Assembly: GCF_019097595.1 (NCBI RefSeq)
Contig: NC_080712.1
Location: 18,562,146-18,626,145 of the forward strand
Direction of reading: 5' to 3'
DNA: 64,000 nt
Source: Hemibagrus wyckioides
Lineage: Eukaryota; Chordata; Actinopteri; Siluriformes; Bagridae
Position numbers and translations under genes: made by a program. Shown here one piece after another: positions 26,874 to 38,865 of this stretch. Position 1 is the stretch's first letter. Each line of letters opens with the position of its first letter. The notes under the pieces are model-generated. The model had not been told where the DNA came from, searched no databases, and saw only the letters and a program-made list of their open reading frames with translations.

Positions 26874-28410
26874 AGTCTTAAGGAGGCTGAGGGACAAGAC
26901 CAAGAAACTCAGATCAAGAACGTGAGAGTCAAGGTCAGCGCTGAAAACCGTCAGTTCCTTTTCTAAAGCTGAACAATTACTTTGGCTAGTTGGCTTAATT
27001 CATGTACAGTGTCAATGATTAGGCTATATTTCCAAGAAGAGGGAAATACTTCTTGGTAAACTTGCATGCAAAAAGAAAAGACAAAAATTATTTATGCAAA
27101 CTCATGATCAAGACTAAGACCATATTTAGTGAGATCAATAGCCAAGATGAAGACAAGTCCAAGTAAAAATGGCAATAATTCCAAGATAAGTCTAAGTCAA
27201 TACAGAAATTTTTTGAGACCAGACTTGAGTCCAAGACCAGAATGCTTATGTCTTTATGAGTAGGGCTTTAGGACTCGAGTTGAGTCTTGGATTTAAGTCT
27301 TACAGTATTAATCATAAAAGCATAAGCATATTTTTCACAAACCTTGGTTGCTGATTGTTGATAGTATACAAATGATTCTGTGTAGGCTATGAATTGTGTC
27401 TAGAATTGGAACAGAAAGTAGCTTATAGACAAAAAACAAACTAAAGGTTTCTCTGTGCTGGACACTATAGACAAGAGGCCTCAGGGCAAAATCGAACCAA
27501 CTCCAAAATGGAACCTGTCTCTTCTCCCTGACATTAAACACAATTATTGGGAAGGGAGGAAGTGATATATTTCCTTTTCAGAGGAAATGATATTGTCCTT
27601 GGTCTAATAGTTATGTATGCTATGCCAGGGTTTGAAGGTTACTTCTATGATTTTGGCATTAGTAGCTGCTATTTGTTCTGCAGAATGACGACATTTTAGC
27701 AGTTTTCATCCAGAACACTGGCTCAGAGGACATTCACCTGGCTCTAGTGTGATTAGAGGAAAATTTCAAATGCATTTGCAATGGCAAGAAGAACTAAAGT
27801 GATTTGACATTACCATGGAGATTAAATCTTGGGGGGGGGGGCTTACTCTAAATAGTTAAGACAGAGAGTTCTGTTGTCCTTGATGTCTGAATGAAAGAAA
27901 GTGAAAAATACAAAGCAACTCATCAGTCAGAGCCCTCTCATAAACTGTGTAGAGATAAGCCTCATGTGACCCTAAAGAAACACATTTGAGTTTTCTAATA
28001 GGAACAACACACCTGTAGCAAAAGGTCACTACTGGAACTTAGGACATCTAACAAGAGCTTCCAGTGTTTTTACTGCTCCGTTACACAACAGTGGCTCTGT
28101 TTCTACTGAGAAAGGGCTCTCTTTTATACACGATCGAGCCTGTTTCTCTCTCCCATGTCCAAATACACATCAGATTTGGTAAACTCATACAACAGATACA
28201 ACCTTAGTCTCTGGAATGATTGGCATCTTTAATGAAAACGAGCAAATATAAATACATAAAAAGAATACCCCATAGGTTTTTTAAGCATAGGAATAATTTT
28301 TACAAAATAAAACATTGGTTTCAAATTTACTGGAACTATCTAATAAAATTGTGAATGGAGAATGGAGAAAATAACAGAGAAAATAAATAACTAAATAAAC
28401 AAACAAACTA

Positions 28411-28451
28411 TTACTACTACTACTACTAACAACAACAACAACAACAACAAC

Positions 28452-28487
<36 letters not shown>
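28411..28487. repeat. (ACT)n(AAC)n(AAT)n compound microsatellite
   Basis: Three adjoining triplet runs: ACT (28411-28428), AAC (to 28451) and AAT (to 28487). Confidence 0.95.
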
Positions 28488-28488
<1 letters not shown>

Positions 28489-28639
28489 TAGAAATGTGAT
28501 TCTCTCCTCTTAATGAAGGTTGGATTCACTCCTCCATGCAGAACATTTTAAGCTGAGATTATTTAATCATTTTGTTGTATTGGTAAGTATATACATATAT
28601 GGCCATATATGAACCTCATAGCAGATACAGTGATGCAGC

Positions 28640-29660
28640 CAAGGTTGTGCCGAAAAAAACCTGGAATTTAGCATAATTCATAAAGCCATCAATCTTTACA
28701 AGAGCCAAAAGCATCAATCATCCATCACTATATTTCACAGTGGGATGTCAGGTACCTTTCTTTGCATGCAATCTCCAAAAGTGCTGAATGTTTGCATGAG
28801 CAAAAAGTTTCATTTTGGTTTCATCATCGCAACACTTGAATAGTTGAATTTAAAAATTAACAACCACAAGAATTAAAGTGTGCAGTTCTGAAGCAGTAGC
28901 TGCATCCCAAATGACATCCTACACACTATGCACTTACACTATGCACTATGTACTCCATGTATTCTCTGAATTTTATAAAGGTAGTATCATCTCAAATGGA
29001 ACACTAATGTTTTTTCCTAACCAGAAGTATAAGCTGTTTCCCAGTCAATGTCAAATGCACATAATGTGACACCATGAACTTGAAAAGAATACAGTGAATT
29101 TCTTGATATTTAAATGTTGATAAATAAACCATACAGTGTAGGCTAATTAAAAAGACATTTGTAAGGTGTCTTGTCCGCGTTGTGTCGTCAGCCATCTTGA
29201 AATGTTTTTCTTATCCAGTGTCAGCACCTGGTAGCTCTGTCCCTCTTCCTCTATGTAAGCAAAGCTCCAACATTCCACACTTTTCTTTTCAGTTTAGTAA
29301 GTGCACTTCTTGTTATTTTCAGAGTGAACTCACTACTCACAATATTTATACTACAAAATAGCACACAATATTGCATAAGCTTTTGATTTGTAATTATTGG
29401 GCTTTCTTCCCTCCTTCACTGCTCATGGGTCCAATAACTGACCATGGTTTCTGACATGTTAAGCTTTTTTCTTGTGCCCTTAATCGTGCATAATGGTATT
29501 TTTAACTGCTTATTTATTTTGTATATTTTTTGTATCCATTATCTGATTTGTGCAGGTCAACAACCATCTGTCTCTTTTTTGATGAAAATTCTTTGGTTTT
29601 TCCCATGGCAATGGATGGCAAAGGGATTTTTACAGCCAGGCCTTCTTTAATAAAAACAAA
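28640..29660 (-). mobile_element. probable Tc1-like remnant split by a MITE-like insertion
   Basis: The plus strand has CTATATTTCACAGTGGGATG near 28729 and TTTTTCCCATGGCAATGG near 29596, typical of inverted Tc1 transposase regions. Between about 28895 and 29390 lies a different sequence beginning AGCTGCATCCCAAATGAC, like the ends of hAT-type MITEs. The nesting is inferred. Confidence 0.4.
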
Positions 29661-30109
29661 AAAAACAAAAAAACATACAATCTAAAGTCTCTATTTGTAG
29701 ATTATCCATATTTCATATTGCATCATATAAAAACTACTAGATCTCTATATTTGTGATGTAGAAACATCAAGATTCAAGTTTCTCTGCACCATGATGCCAT
29801 TTTTACATTACATGATAGCTGTTCTCAGTAAGGGACAGAATGTGGAACAAAGAAACTGATGCAAGAATAGATTCTCTGTGTGTAGCAGACAACGAAAACA
29901 CGTGTGAGACAAAAGACACTGAAAGCCTAGAGGAATAAGTAATGTTTCCAAAAGCAAGAACATAGATTCATGTTGAAATATTCCTGGGAGGAATCAATGA
30001 GCAATCAACTACCTCATCACCAAAGAATAACGCTTTTCTGCTGTGACAGTGGAACAGCTCTTATCATTAAAAAATAGAATTTGAATTAATTAATTATTGA
30101 TGAAACATT

Positions 30110-31180
30110 CAAGCAGACAGAAAGAATTTGTGGCAGCACATTTACAGCTGAGGCCAAAAGCTCCACACTCCACACAGTTTGATAATACATTTAACTTCAT
30201 TTCCAAGAGCTTGTTCAAAAGACAGATCAGTTTTGCTTTGTACACTTTGTAAATTTTTTGGCATTGGCTTTTAATTGCTTGAACTTCAAACCCTTGGAGA
30301 AACCTTCCACAAACTCCTCCCAGTACTTTTGTCCATTCCTCCTGACTGAACTGGTGTAACCTCAGGTTTGTGGGCTTCCTTGCTCAAACATGCTTTTTCA
30401 GTTAAGTAAAAAAAACTTCTAGAGGATCCATGTCAGGGCTATGTAACCACTGTAATAGTTTCGATTTGATCAACAATGCAGAAAGACCTAGGTGCAACTG
30501 AGTTTTAATTTTCTTGCTGAGGTTTTGAGGTGTCACTTCTGTGTTTCTAGTTAATCCTTCATCCTTAGGCTGCTAGCAAAATACCATGCTCCCAACACCA
30601 TGCTTTACATTTGGAATAGTGTTGTTCAGTTTAAAACCAAAACCATTTTGCTTCTTCCATATGTAGCACTGGTTATTATGGCCAAAATGTTTATTTTTAT
30701 TTAGCTAACCAAGGAACACTCCTTTAAAAGGCTTAGACTTCTTCCTGATGTTTAGCTTCAAACTTCCAGCTGGCTTTTTTCTGCCAGTCTTGGAGTAGGT
30801 GTGTCTCCTTTGTGTAATTACCATGTAGAACTCTCTTAAAGGTTCCTGTACAGACTTAATACATGATGTCTTGAACTCTTTTACTAGCTCCTTTCACTAT
30901 TTGTTTTCTTAAGGTTTTAACTGAGTTTTTCTGACCAAATTACATTCCTCCTTGAGTTAATTTTCTTCTTGGATGCCAAATAAACACATTAGCATAAAAA
31001 AGCTTTTCACTTTTTAACAATAGTGTTTATCAAATTGGTGAAACGTTTGTAATTTTCTCTTACAGCTATCATTAACACGTTTGCAGACTTGACTGTAATT
31101 AGCGCAATATTCATCTTTCTCTACCTCCACCCAGCCTTTATTATTATAATTTTTCTGTTGGACACTCCACAAAATTCACT
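30110..31180 (-). pseudogene. decayed Tc1-like transposase region
   Basis: On the minus strand, 30458-30416 reads LLQWLHSPDMDPLE, a clear match to the Tc1 motif QWPxQSPDLNPIE. Upstream minus-strand sequence matches the usual lysine/cysteine-rich Tc1 interior but is full of stops. The edges are not defined. Confidence 0.6.
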
Positions 31181-31770
31181 TTCCCCCAGAAGGCCTACCA
31201 TGTTGTCCTTGGCTAGAACTGTTTAGACTAAATTACTGACGTGGGTTTTGTTGTGCCTATAGAAATCTGTACACAGGACTTTGTTGTTAGAAACCTTTAT
31301 TGCTGAGATTCATAACAGAGATGAAGTATCTGAGAAAAAGCCTGAACCTTTTATAACCTCCAACAAATTCTTCCAAATCCCAAAATAATCAATGGACCAC
31401 ACATTGTGGAAAGAAACCAGCACACAAACTGTAGTCTTTGAGTTATTGCTAGAACATCCTTCATTGTTTATGATAATTACAGTGACAAGCTGGACTGATA
31501 TAACTGGAAAGCATTATTACTTTTTATTCAATGGGTGTATATTGCACTGTAGCCTTCAATCTCATTTGCTTTCAGTGTAGATTTAAATAAAAAATATTTC
31601 TAAAAAGTCAGCATTTAAACTTGGTAGACAGAATGCTGCCGGAGTTTTAAAATAAGAATTTAGTTAAAATTTAAAATATCACACAGCACAGAAAGCCATA
31701 CCGGTTAAAGGTCTGGTTTGCTTCTTTGGCTGCCTTTTTTAGGAAACAGGTTTTCCTTCACCTCGAGACC

Positions 31771-31998
31771 CCGTGCTGCCCTTTTCACAGGAAGCCCCTC
31801 ATTCCACAGAATGACTTCTTCTTATCTTAAAAATAACATTTCATATTCAAGATAATGACCCTTATTACCCCACTGAGACATAATCAGAGCATTATGCATA
31901 TCCTGTAATAATGTTTGCTTAATAGATTTTTTAAATGATTGGTACTAAGGTTTTCCTGTTCTCTTTTATCTATAGGCATCCATTGCATATACTGAATT
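31771..31998. repeat. direct duplication, left copy
   Basis: It shares CAAGATAATGACC, CATATCCTGTAA, AATGTTTGCTTA and CATATACTGAA, in the same order and spacing, with 33881-34107. Confidence 0.6.
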
Positions 31999-33880
31999 AC
32001 CTGCCTCCCAAACTGTGATTCATCCATCCATCTATCCGTCCACCTATCCAGGACCAGTGTTATTCACTAGACTATCTGTCTGCAAATTCTCATTCACCAT
32101 GATCTATGAGTCAGTAACTTTCCATTTAAGCACATATAAGCATTAAGGCATTTATGGAAAGTTTTCAACAGTTTGTAAAATCTGTTCTTTTTTATACATG
32201 AATATTATAACAGATTTGTTCTGCTTTCACTCAGGTTTGTTGATGGTTAAGTGGCTGGACATTTTATGTCCCAGGACACCCTCATGTCTGTGTCACCTCC
32301 TGGCTCTCCCTTTCAGTTATGCTGTCATAGCTAGTCTTGAAGAAGTCCCTGCTTGCACTCTGCACACAATGGACATTGTCCTTAACCATTACATCATCAC
32401 TAACAAAACTAATATTCTGTATCTTCCTCTCGCTATCTGTCTCTCTGTCAAGTTACACATGCTAGTACTGAACAACTTCTGCTCTCTGGACCTGCCAGAT
32501 CCATTCTGATGCCCTACTTTTGGTTGGATTCTCATCACTTGGAGGCCACTTGCTGATAGGGATGGACCCACATGAACAGCCTGGAGATATATGAGATTGC
32601 TGTGGTTGGTACCACATAGACACCATGGAGATAGCTTTGGACTGCAAATTATATGTTTTATACTCCATCAATGAACAGTTAATAAATTCAACCAAAAAGA
32701 CTTCATGTTTTCTGACCACTTTTATAGAAGAAAAAGTATTTTTTATGATAATACTATCCAGTAGATGAGGATGGGTTCCCCACCAAGTCTCTCAAGGTTT
32801 TTTCCTCAAGGAAATTTTCCTCACAACTATTGCACCTGGCTTGCTCATTAGGGTTAAATTTAACTCACAATTTATATTCGAAATTTGTGTATCCCTGTAA
32901 AGCTGCGTCCTGACAACGTCCATTGTTAAAAGTACTATACAAATAAAAGTAAAATGAATTGAATTGAAATTTGTTACTCATATTAAACATTCATCATCGA
33001 AAGTTCATCATGAAAACCTAACTGACGCTTCATCCCTGCCTAACTCAGTTGAAAAGGAACAGATTGTAGCATAAGTTTAATATTTTGAAAGAACAATATG
33101 AACATTTTCCTATGAATTGCACATCATGAATCTCTTTTTGATTTATAAAAACTGCTCTTGCATCTTTCACTTTAGTGCCTGGACCCCATCTCTCTCATTT
33201 ACCTCTCTGGCTAATCGCCCAGCCATGGCCAGAGGACAGCACCTGGGTAAACAGGTATGTCAGTGGTGTGAGCAGTATGTTCCGCTTGCTCTGAACCATA
33301 GGAGACATGGCTTATGGCCCAGAGCAGCACCCCACGTTCCTCAGCCTCCAAAACGTCCCGCCCCATCAAAGGGCCTGACCTAGCCTTAGGAATCTAATGT
33401 TGCATTCAAAGACAACAAACAGACACTGGCCTCACATCATGGCAAGTCTGCTCAGCTTTCCTCTTCTAGATCTAATCTCTCTTCCCACACCCCCTCCATT
33501 CTGTACTAATCTGGCTTCTCACACACACTCTATCTACACGCTCACAATTCTCCAATTATTAGTCATAAATTTCCCTGACAGACAGATTCGTATGGCTTTC
33601 AACATTCCTACATGTGTGCCAGTGCTTGGCAATGTTGGAGACACAGACATGTTATATATCACTATTCCTGAAAACTCTTCACAAAAAGCCATAAAATATT
33701 CCAGATTTTATTATAGAGGGGAAACCTTCAGTAACAGCTCATTCTGCAAAGACAGATCTTTATTCAGGACGAATGAAAGACACAAACATAGTCTAGATAT
33801 ATTTAGGCGTCTGCTTTCTCTGCTGTTCTCTCCAGGGCATACAGTCGCCTGCTTTCTCCATTCACTTACACCTTAAAAAC

Positions 33881-34107
33881 CTGAACTGCCCTCATCATTG
33901 GAAGCATTTCATTCCACACACTAACCTCAACATTTCATTTTCAAGATAATGACCATTATCACTCCACTGAGACTTAACCAGAACATTTTTTGCATATCCT
34001 GTAACAATGTTTGCTTAGTAGGTTTTTTAAAAAATATTAGCACACATTATACTTATGGTTGTATTTTTTTTTTAAATCTCTTAGGAACGTTTACATATAC
34101 TGAAGTA
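33881..34107. repeat. direct duplication, right copy
   Basis: This is the partner of 31771-31998, about 2.1 kb away in the same orientation. The sequence between the copies shows no long terminal repeat hallmarks and no retroelement frame. Confidence 0.6.
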
Positions 34108-36235
34108 AATTTAATAAAGAAAAAATGCAAGGTTAACTAATTAGCACACATACATAACAAGTATGCAATGTTTGTACAGCATATTGAAACGCTGGATGCT
34201 TTTGCTGATGCCTTTGCCATATTTGATTCCTAAAGCTAAACCACAAAACGTGAAGCAGGAAATAAATTTTTTACCCTTCACCACATACCATGAGCCACTT
34301 CTGGAGAACCACCCGGCTATCACTGCCCAAAGTCATATATCACACTAGAACTGTCACTGGCTAGAAGAGAGAAACAGGATACAGCTCACAATTTAAAATG
34401 ATATAAAGATGATATAAAATGAATAAGGGCAATGAAATGCATTAAAGAATGCTGCGAATAGAGATGTAATTATGTTACTTGCACCATGGTCATGTTGTTT
34501 TTATTTTATTTTGGATCTGTTGAAGAAATCATTAAGCAGCCATCTGGAAGACAGTAACAGTGTTATATGTGTAAGAAACAGGCTTCATCATGTAGCACTG
34601 GAAATGATATTAACATACTTACAGTAAATATTTATTATCAAAGAATTGCTGTTTAAAAGAAGCCAGATGTGATTTGAGGAAGTTTCTAATCTAATCTCAT
34701 CTAATCTAGTCTATTATATTAATGATTCAGATCAGATCTGTCTAATTTGAAATGTTTAAACTATGGTAAATATTTTCACACAGTGCTCAGTGCTCTAAAG
34801 CTGAACAAATTTGAACTTGTGATCCAAAATTTGTGAATTTATTTATCAGATCTATTTATCAAGTGATTTGCTGCTAACAAACTGCAATGATTGCATCAGA
34901 GTGAATGGCCTCAGACTTGTTGCTATTGACTTTTTGTGTATACTTTGTGAAATAAGATTTTGTAGAAACAAAATTCAGGAAAAGAATTGTACAGGGACTG
35001 TGCAGTACTGGGGAATCACAGTCAGGATGTAGATAGGAAAACATTTGATCAAACGTAAAATAAAAATTCTTTATTGTGGGTTTTTTTTTTTTGCATATAT
35101 CCACATTAAACAATTTACATGTATTAGAAATTGATGTCTTTTCAAAGACTTTCACTGATATATATTTTTTATATTTTATTTTTATCTTTAACCTTCTACA
35201 AATGACAACATGGCTTTAGAATGCTTAGAGAAAGTCACGAAGAATTGTTGTTTTCAAGCTTCAATTTTAAAACCAATGTGTTCAAGTGATAATGTGAAGC
35301 ATTCATGCAAAACAAAGCATAACCACTTCTCTCAACTGTGTAAACAAATCATTAATGGTTTAACTGTGAAATGTCACCATTCAGCAGATATGTTCCCCAT
35401 TTATCCAGACCTTTGTGAGAAGAGGATTTTATATAATTGGACTATCAGAAAGTTTACATGAATACCCACGGTGGAGATGCTTATGCTTGTAATGTACAGT
35501 TTTACACACTCTAGCCTTGTCTGAAACAGATGGCTGAGCATATGCTGCCCAATCACCAACAGTTTCTCTACATGTGTCCCTGCAAATCTTAAAGGGGACC
35601 AGTATCATTTGTCCAGTCCTCTAAACAAACATGCAGCGAAAATAAAACATTGTATACATTCATTGATACAAATGCTACAGTTTGACACTGCTGACTATGT
35701 CCACACCGTACAGACATGTTTTAACAACCTAGCATAGAAGAATGCAGGTTTCTTATCTTCTAGCAATCACTACTGTTAGCATACTTCAGTAAGAAGCTAA
35801 TTTTCTGCAAAATGAACACATGTTTCTTCAGTGCAGTCAATATGGTGTGCAGAAAGCAAAGCTACTCAACATTACATCCTGCTGCAAGATTTCAGAAGAG
35901 GTCAAACATGTTGAGCTGCGATTAACAGCCCAAATTGAAATGAAAACAAAACATTAGATGTCTTAAGAAACAGTTGTGTTTCAAAAGGCTTTAAGATAAG
36001 GTTTGAAATGACAGAAAGCAAATCTAGACAGGAAATAAAACATGTGGTCTCCAGAACAATACAAACATAAATGTGAACACTGAAGAAATAACAATCTTGT
36101 AGATTAAGTTTGTAAAGACTTAATATAACTAGCAAATACAAAACATGCTGCCGTTATCCCATTGAAGAAAACACTTGCTTGTTAATTACCAAAACATTTG
36201 CATCAGGCCATCTAGCTTGCTGAAAGGCCTCCTAT

Positions 36236-36256
36236 GAAAGAAAGAAAGAAAAAAAT

Positions 36257-36312
<56 letters not shown>
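36236..36312. repeat. (GAAA)n microsatellite
   Basis: A purine-only tetranucleotide run of about 77 bp with one interruption. Confidence 0.95.
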
Positions 36313-36479
36313 CCAACAACAACGATAAGATGAAGAATAGCCTCAAGTGGTAATCTGCAGGATTCATAGAACAGTAAAGAATCTATACATATTAGGTTTT
36401 GTAACAATAGTTCAATGCTAGTTGTGTTTTAATTTCTGCTGAATGCTAAGTGCTTGAAGATGGCCATGTTTTTAAGTAG

Positions 36480-37745
36480 GCTAATTCAGTGATGATTAAA
36501 AATCAGATTAGCGTGATGCAGCACCAAATTTGAGCATTTTCACAAAAATCAGACTTTCAGTTTCTCAGAAATAGCCATTTCAACATAACCATATCACCTT
36601 AGAAGTGTTTGCTGGACATGCATCATAAGATTTGTGTTATGCACACATCTATGAAGAACAGCTCCACCCCATTTAGACTGATTGGTGTTTGGCAGACATA
36701 CTGTTTATCAATTTTAACGTTTTAATAGTTCTTCAGCTTCACACTCTCCTATGTGCTTTGACACCAAATATGCAGCAGTCTGAATCTGGTATTGCATATT
36801 ATGCAAATTATGGTAAATTGGAATAGGTGGGGCTAAATGATTCTAATGCAGATTTACAGTATTTGGGCTGAAACAAGGAATCAACACTGATAAGTGGCTT
36901 TGACTCTTATTTTGCATGAGATGCTCGTTTTTGTACGCAAAAACATGAACACCGCCCCCCTGTGGCCAATTTGAGTGTTATTAAATAGTAGTAGGTTCAT
37001 ACTCAATCCTACCATTTAAGTTTCAAGACCATAGCTCAAAGTTAAGCCTGTCAATTGGTTGCTGAAAACGTATTGGCTGATGCCAGTCATGTTTGTCAAG
37101 TAATTAGATCATTAAAAATGACAGATAAGCAAAACAAAACACTCTACCAAGTTTCAGCTCAATCGGAGGACTTACTATCTGACCTTAGCTCCACCCTCTA
37201 TGCATGACCACACCCAAGACTTTGCACCTGAGCTCAGAATCTTGTCCTGTATATGCTTTCATTTGGATGCACACAAAAATCCATAAGTTACAGCTCTTGA
37301 ATAAATTATGCTCTGCGTCGTTAGAGTTGATATGTGGCGCCATTTTGTTTATGAATGTCAACATATTTGTGATAATTATTGAGGTTTCTGAAGATCAGTC
37401 AAAAAACCTAGGACTACTTCACAAACATAGGTTGTGCAAATTATCATATTATGCAAATTATCAAAAAAAAATTAATCATGGTGGAAATGAATGGGCAGAG
37501 TCTATAGAGGAGGAAAAAAGAATTTTGAGTGTGCAGCTTATAGCTATCGAAATATAAGATAAGCATCAAAACTTGTGCTATTGCAACACTACTAGACTGA
37601 TGCTAGACCCTTTACTTGCCTGAATAGCATGGGAATTCTGCACCATGTGACAAACTTGGTGTTTCTATACTTGAGCTATGGTTTGACCTTTTTGTAGCAA
37701 ATAAGTAGAAGAAGAAGAAGAAGAAGTAGAAGAAGAAGAAGAAGA
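36480..37745. repeat. probable dispersed repeat ending in GAA repeats
   Basis: Phrases such as AAGTTTCAGCTCAATCGGAG and ATGTGGCGCCATTTTG are typical of an abundant fish repeat. It ends in (GAA)n at 37708-37746. No coding region was seen. Class and edges are uncertain. Confidence 0.35.
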
Positions 37746-37746
37746 A
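37708..37746. repeat. (GAA)n microsatellite
   Basis: GAA triplets with one GTA interruption. Confidence 0.9.
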
Positions 37747-37792
37747 ATCCCAACAAATATAATAAAGTTGCAAGCACTTCATGCTTGGATCC

Positions 37793-37794
<2 letters not shown>

Positions 37795-37855
<61 letters not shown>
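37795..37855. repeat. (AAT)n microsatellite
   Basis: About twenty AAT units directly before the tandem duplication at 37882. Confidence 0.95.
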
Positions 37856-37863
<8 letters not shown>

Positions 37864-37881
37864 TCATTTATGTACTAAAAG

Positions 37882-38480
37882 CCAACAGATAAAATACCTT
37901 GCAAAAGCAACTGGCATGCTTGATGTAGATTTCATAGCATCAACCCCAGAAATTTGGTTGTTGATCCATTTTATTAAATATCATAAACTGCAGACAATCT
38001 ATAGCCCACACTCACACTTTTAATATGTTTCATATTAACAATTTATATAGTACGATGACCGTATATTATCCACATTATTTAGATAAAAAGTCTACAGCAA
38101 ATAAATTGGGGAGTCTTCATTTCATTTTATGTTTATTAAATAAAATAATAAAAATATAAGAAATAAATATTTTAAAAATAAAATCTAAAAATATTATTTG
38201 CAAATACACCAACAAATGAAATACATTGCAAAGGCAAATGACATCCTCGATGTAGATTTCACAGAATCAAAACCAGTAATTTGGTTGTTGATCCATTTTT
38301 ATTAAATATTAAACTGCAAATAATCTACAACCCATGTCCAAGGAACAACCTGTGACCTTGAATATATTTTTATACTATCATTTTATATTCACACTGAAAT
38401 AATAAATCATATCCAGGCCTTTAGATGAGAATGTACAACAAATAATTTAGTGAGACTTTATTATGTCATCAGTTGTGTGA
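37882..38480. repeat. imperfect tandem duplication next to the crtac1 3' end
   Basis: The units (37882-38150 and 38209-38480) share GATGTAGATTTCA and AATTTGGTTGTTGATCCATT with an offset of 327-340 bp. The second unit contains the proposed crtac1 poly(A) signal. Confidence 0.7.
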
Positions 38481-38761
38481 TGCCTTTCTTACTTTTCAAC
38501 AGCTTGGTGTGCTGAATTTTTTTTTCTTGAAACTCTTTTCAAAATGTTTTCTTCTTCAAAACTCCTGTAAGTTCCTGTGGGCATGCACAGTGTCTATTCT
38601 ACAAGTACTAGAGCAGAAAATGAGACACAGCAGGGGTCACGGTGAGAGCTGGGAGTCCACAGAGAGTTCAGTTTACAGTCGACTCCCAATACACAGGAGA
38701 GAAAATGCACAGCAGAGGAGAAGTGATGATGATGACGAGGAAGAAGGGAGCCATCAGCGGG
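38440..38761 (-). other. crtac1: probable crtac1 3' UTR with poly(A) signal
   Basis: This is non-coding sequence after the crtac1 stop. The minus strand has AATAAA at 38462-38457, about 300 nt downstream of the stop, which is a plausible poly(A) signal. Further AT-rich candidates lie below 38160, so a longer 3' UTR is possible. Confidence 0.4.
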
Positions 38762-38865
38762 TCAGATAGTGAGCAGAGTAAGCAGAAGTAGAGACAGTAA
38801 CCAGAAGTGAGAAGGCCACTGTTTGAAAGCAGAAGATCTGTTTTCCTCAAAGTATGCTACTTGAG
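38762..38865 (-). CDS. crtac1: crtac1 coding exon 14: B-type hydrophobic C-terminus with stop
   Basis: This exon has 33 codons plus TGA, after a strong pyrimidine tract and CTGCAG acceptor. The joined end reads [16 protein letters not shown], then WPSHF and the hydrophobic run [13 protein letters not shown]. The AQVA(Y/F) opening matches the human B-form last exon rather than the Thr/Ala-rich A-form exon. The uncharged hydrophobic end after a small-residue stretch (S607/S608) looks like a GPI-anchor signal; that part is inference. Confidence 0.88.

Noticed and set aside
28281..28529. Hydrophobic poly-I/poly-V frame, like a membrane segment
   Set aside because: It is produced by the compound triplet repeat at 28411-28487.
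33397..33876. Longest open frame in the window, 159 codons, + strand
   Set aside because: The composition is that of AT-rich non-coding DNA. No domain or family motif, no splice context and no start context support it; a single frame of this length is expected by chance in 64 kb.
31771..34107. LTR retrotransposon bounded by two 230-bp direct repeats
   Set aside because: No TG...CA ends, primer-binding site, polypurine tract, or gag/pol motif could be seen; it is kept only as an unexplained duplication.
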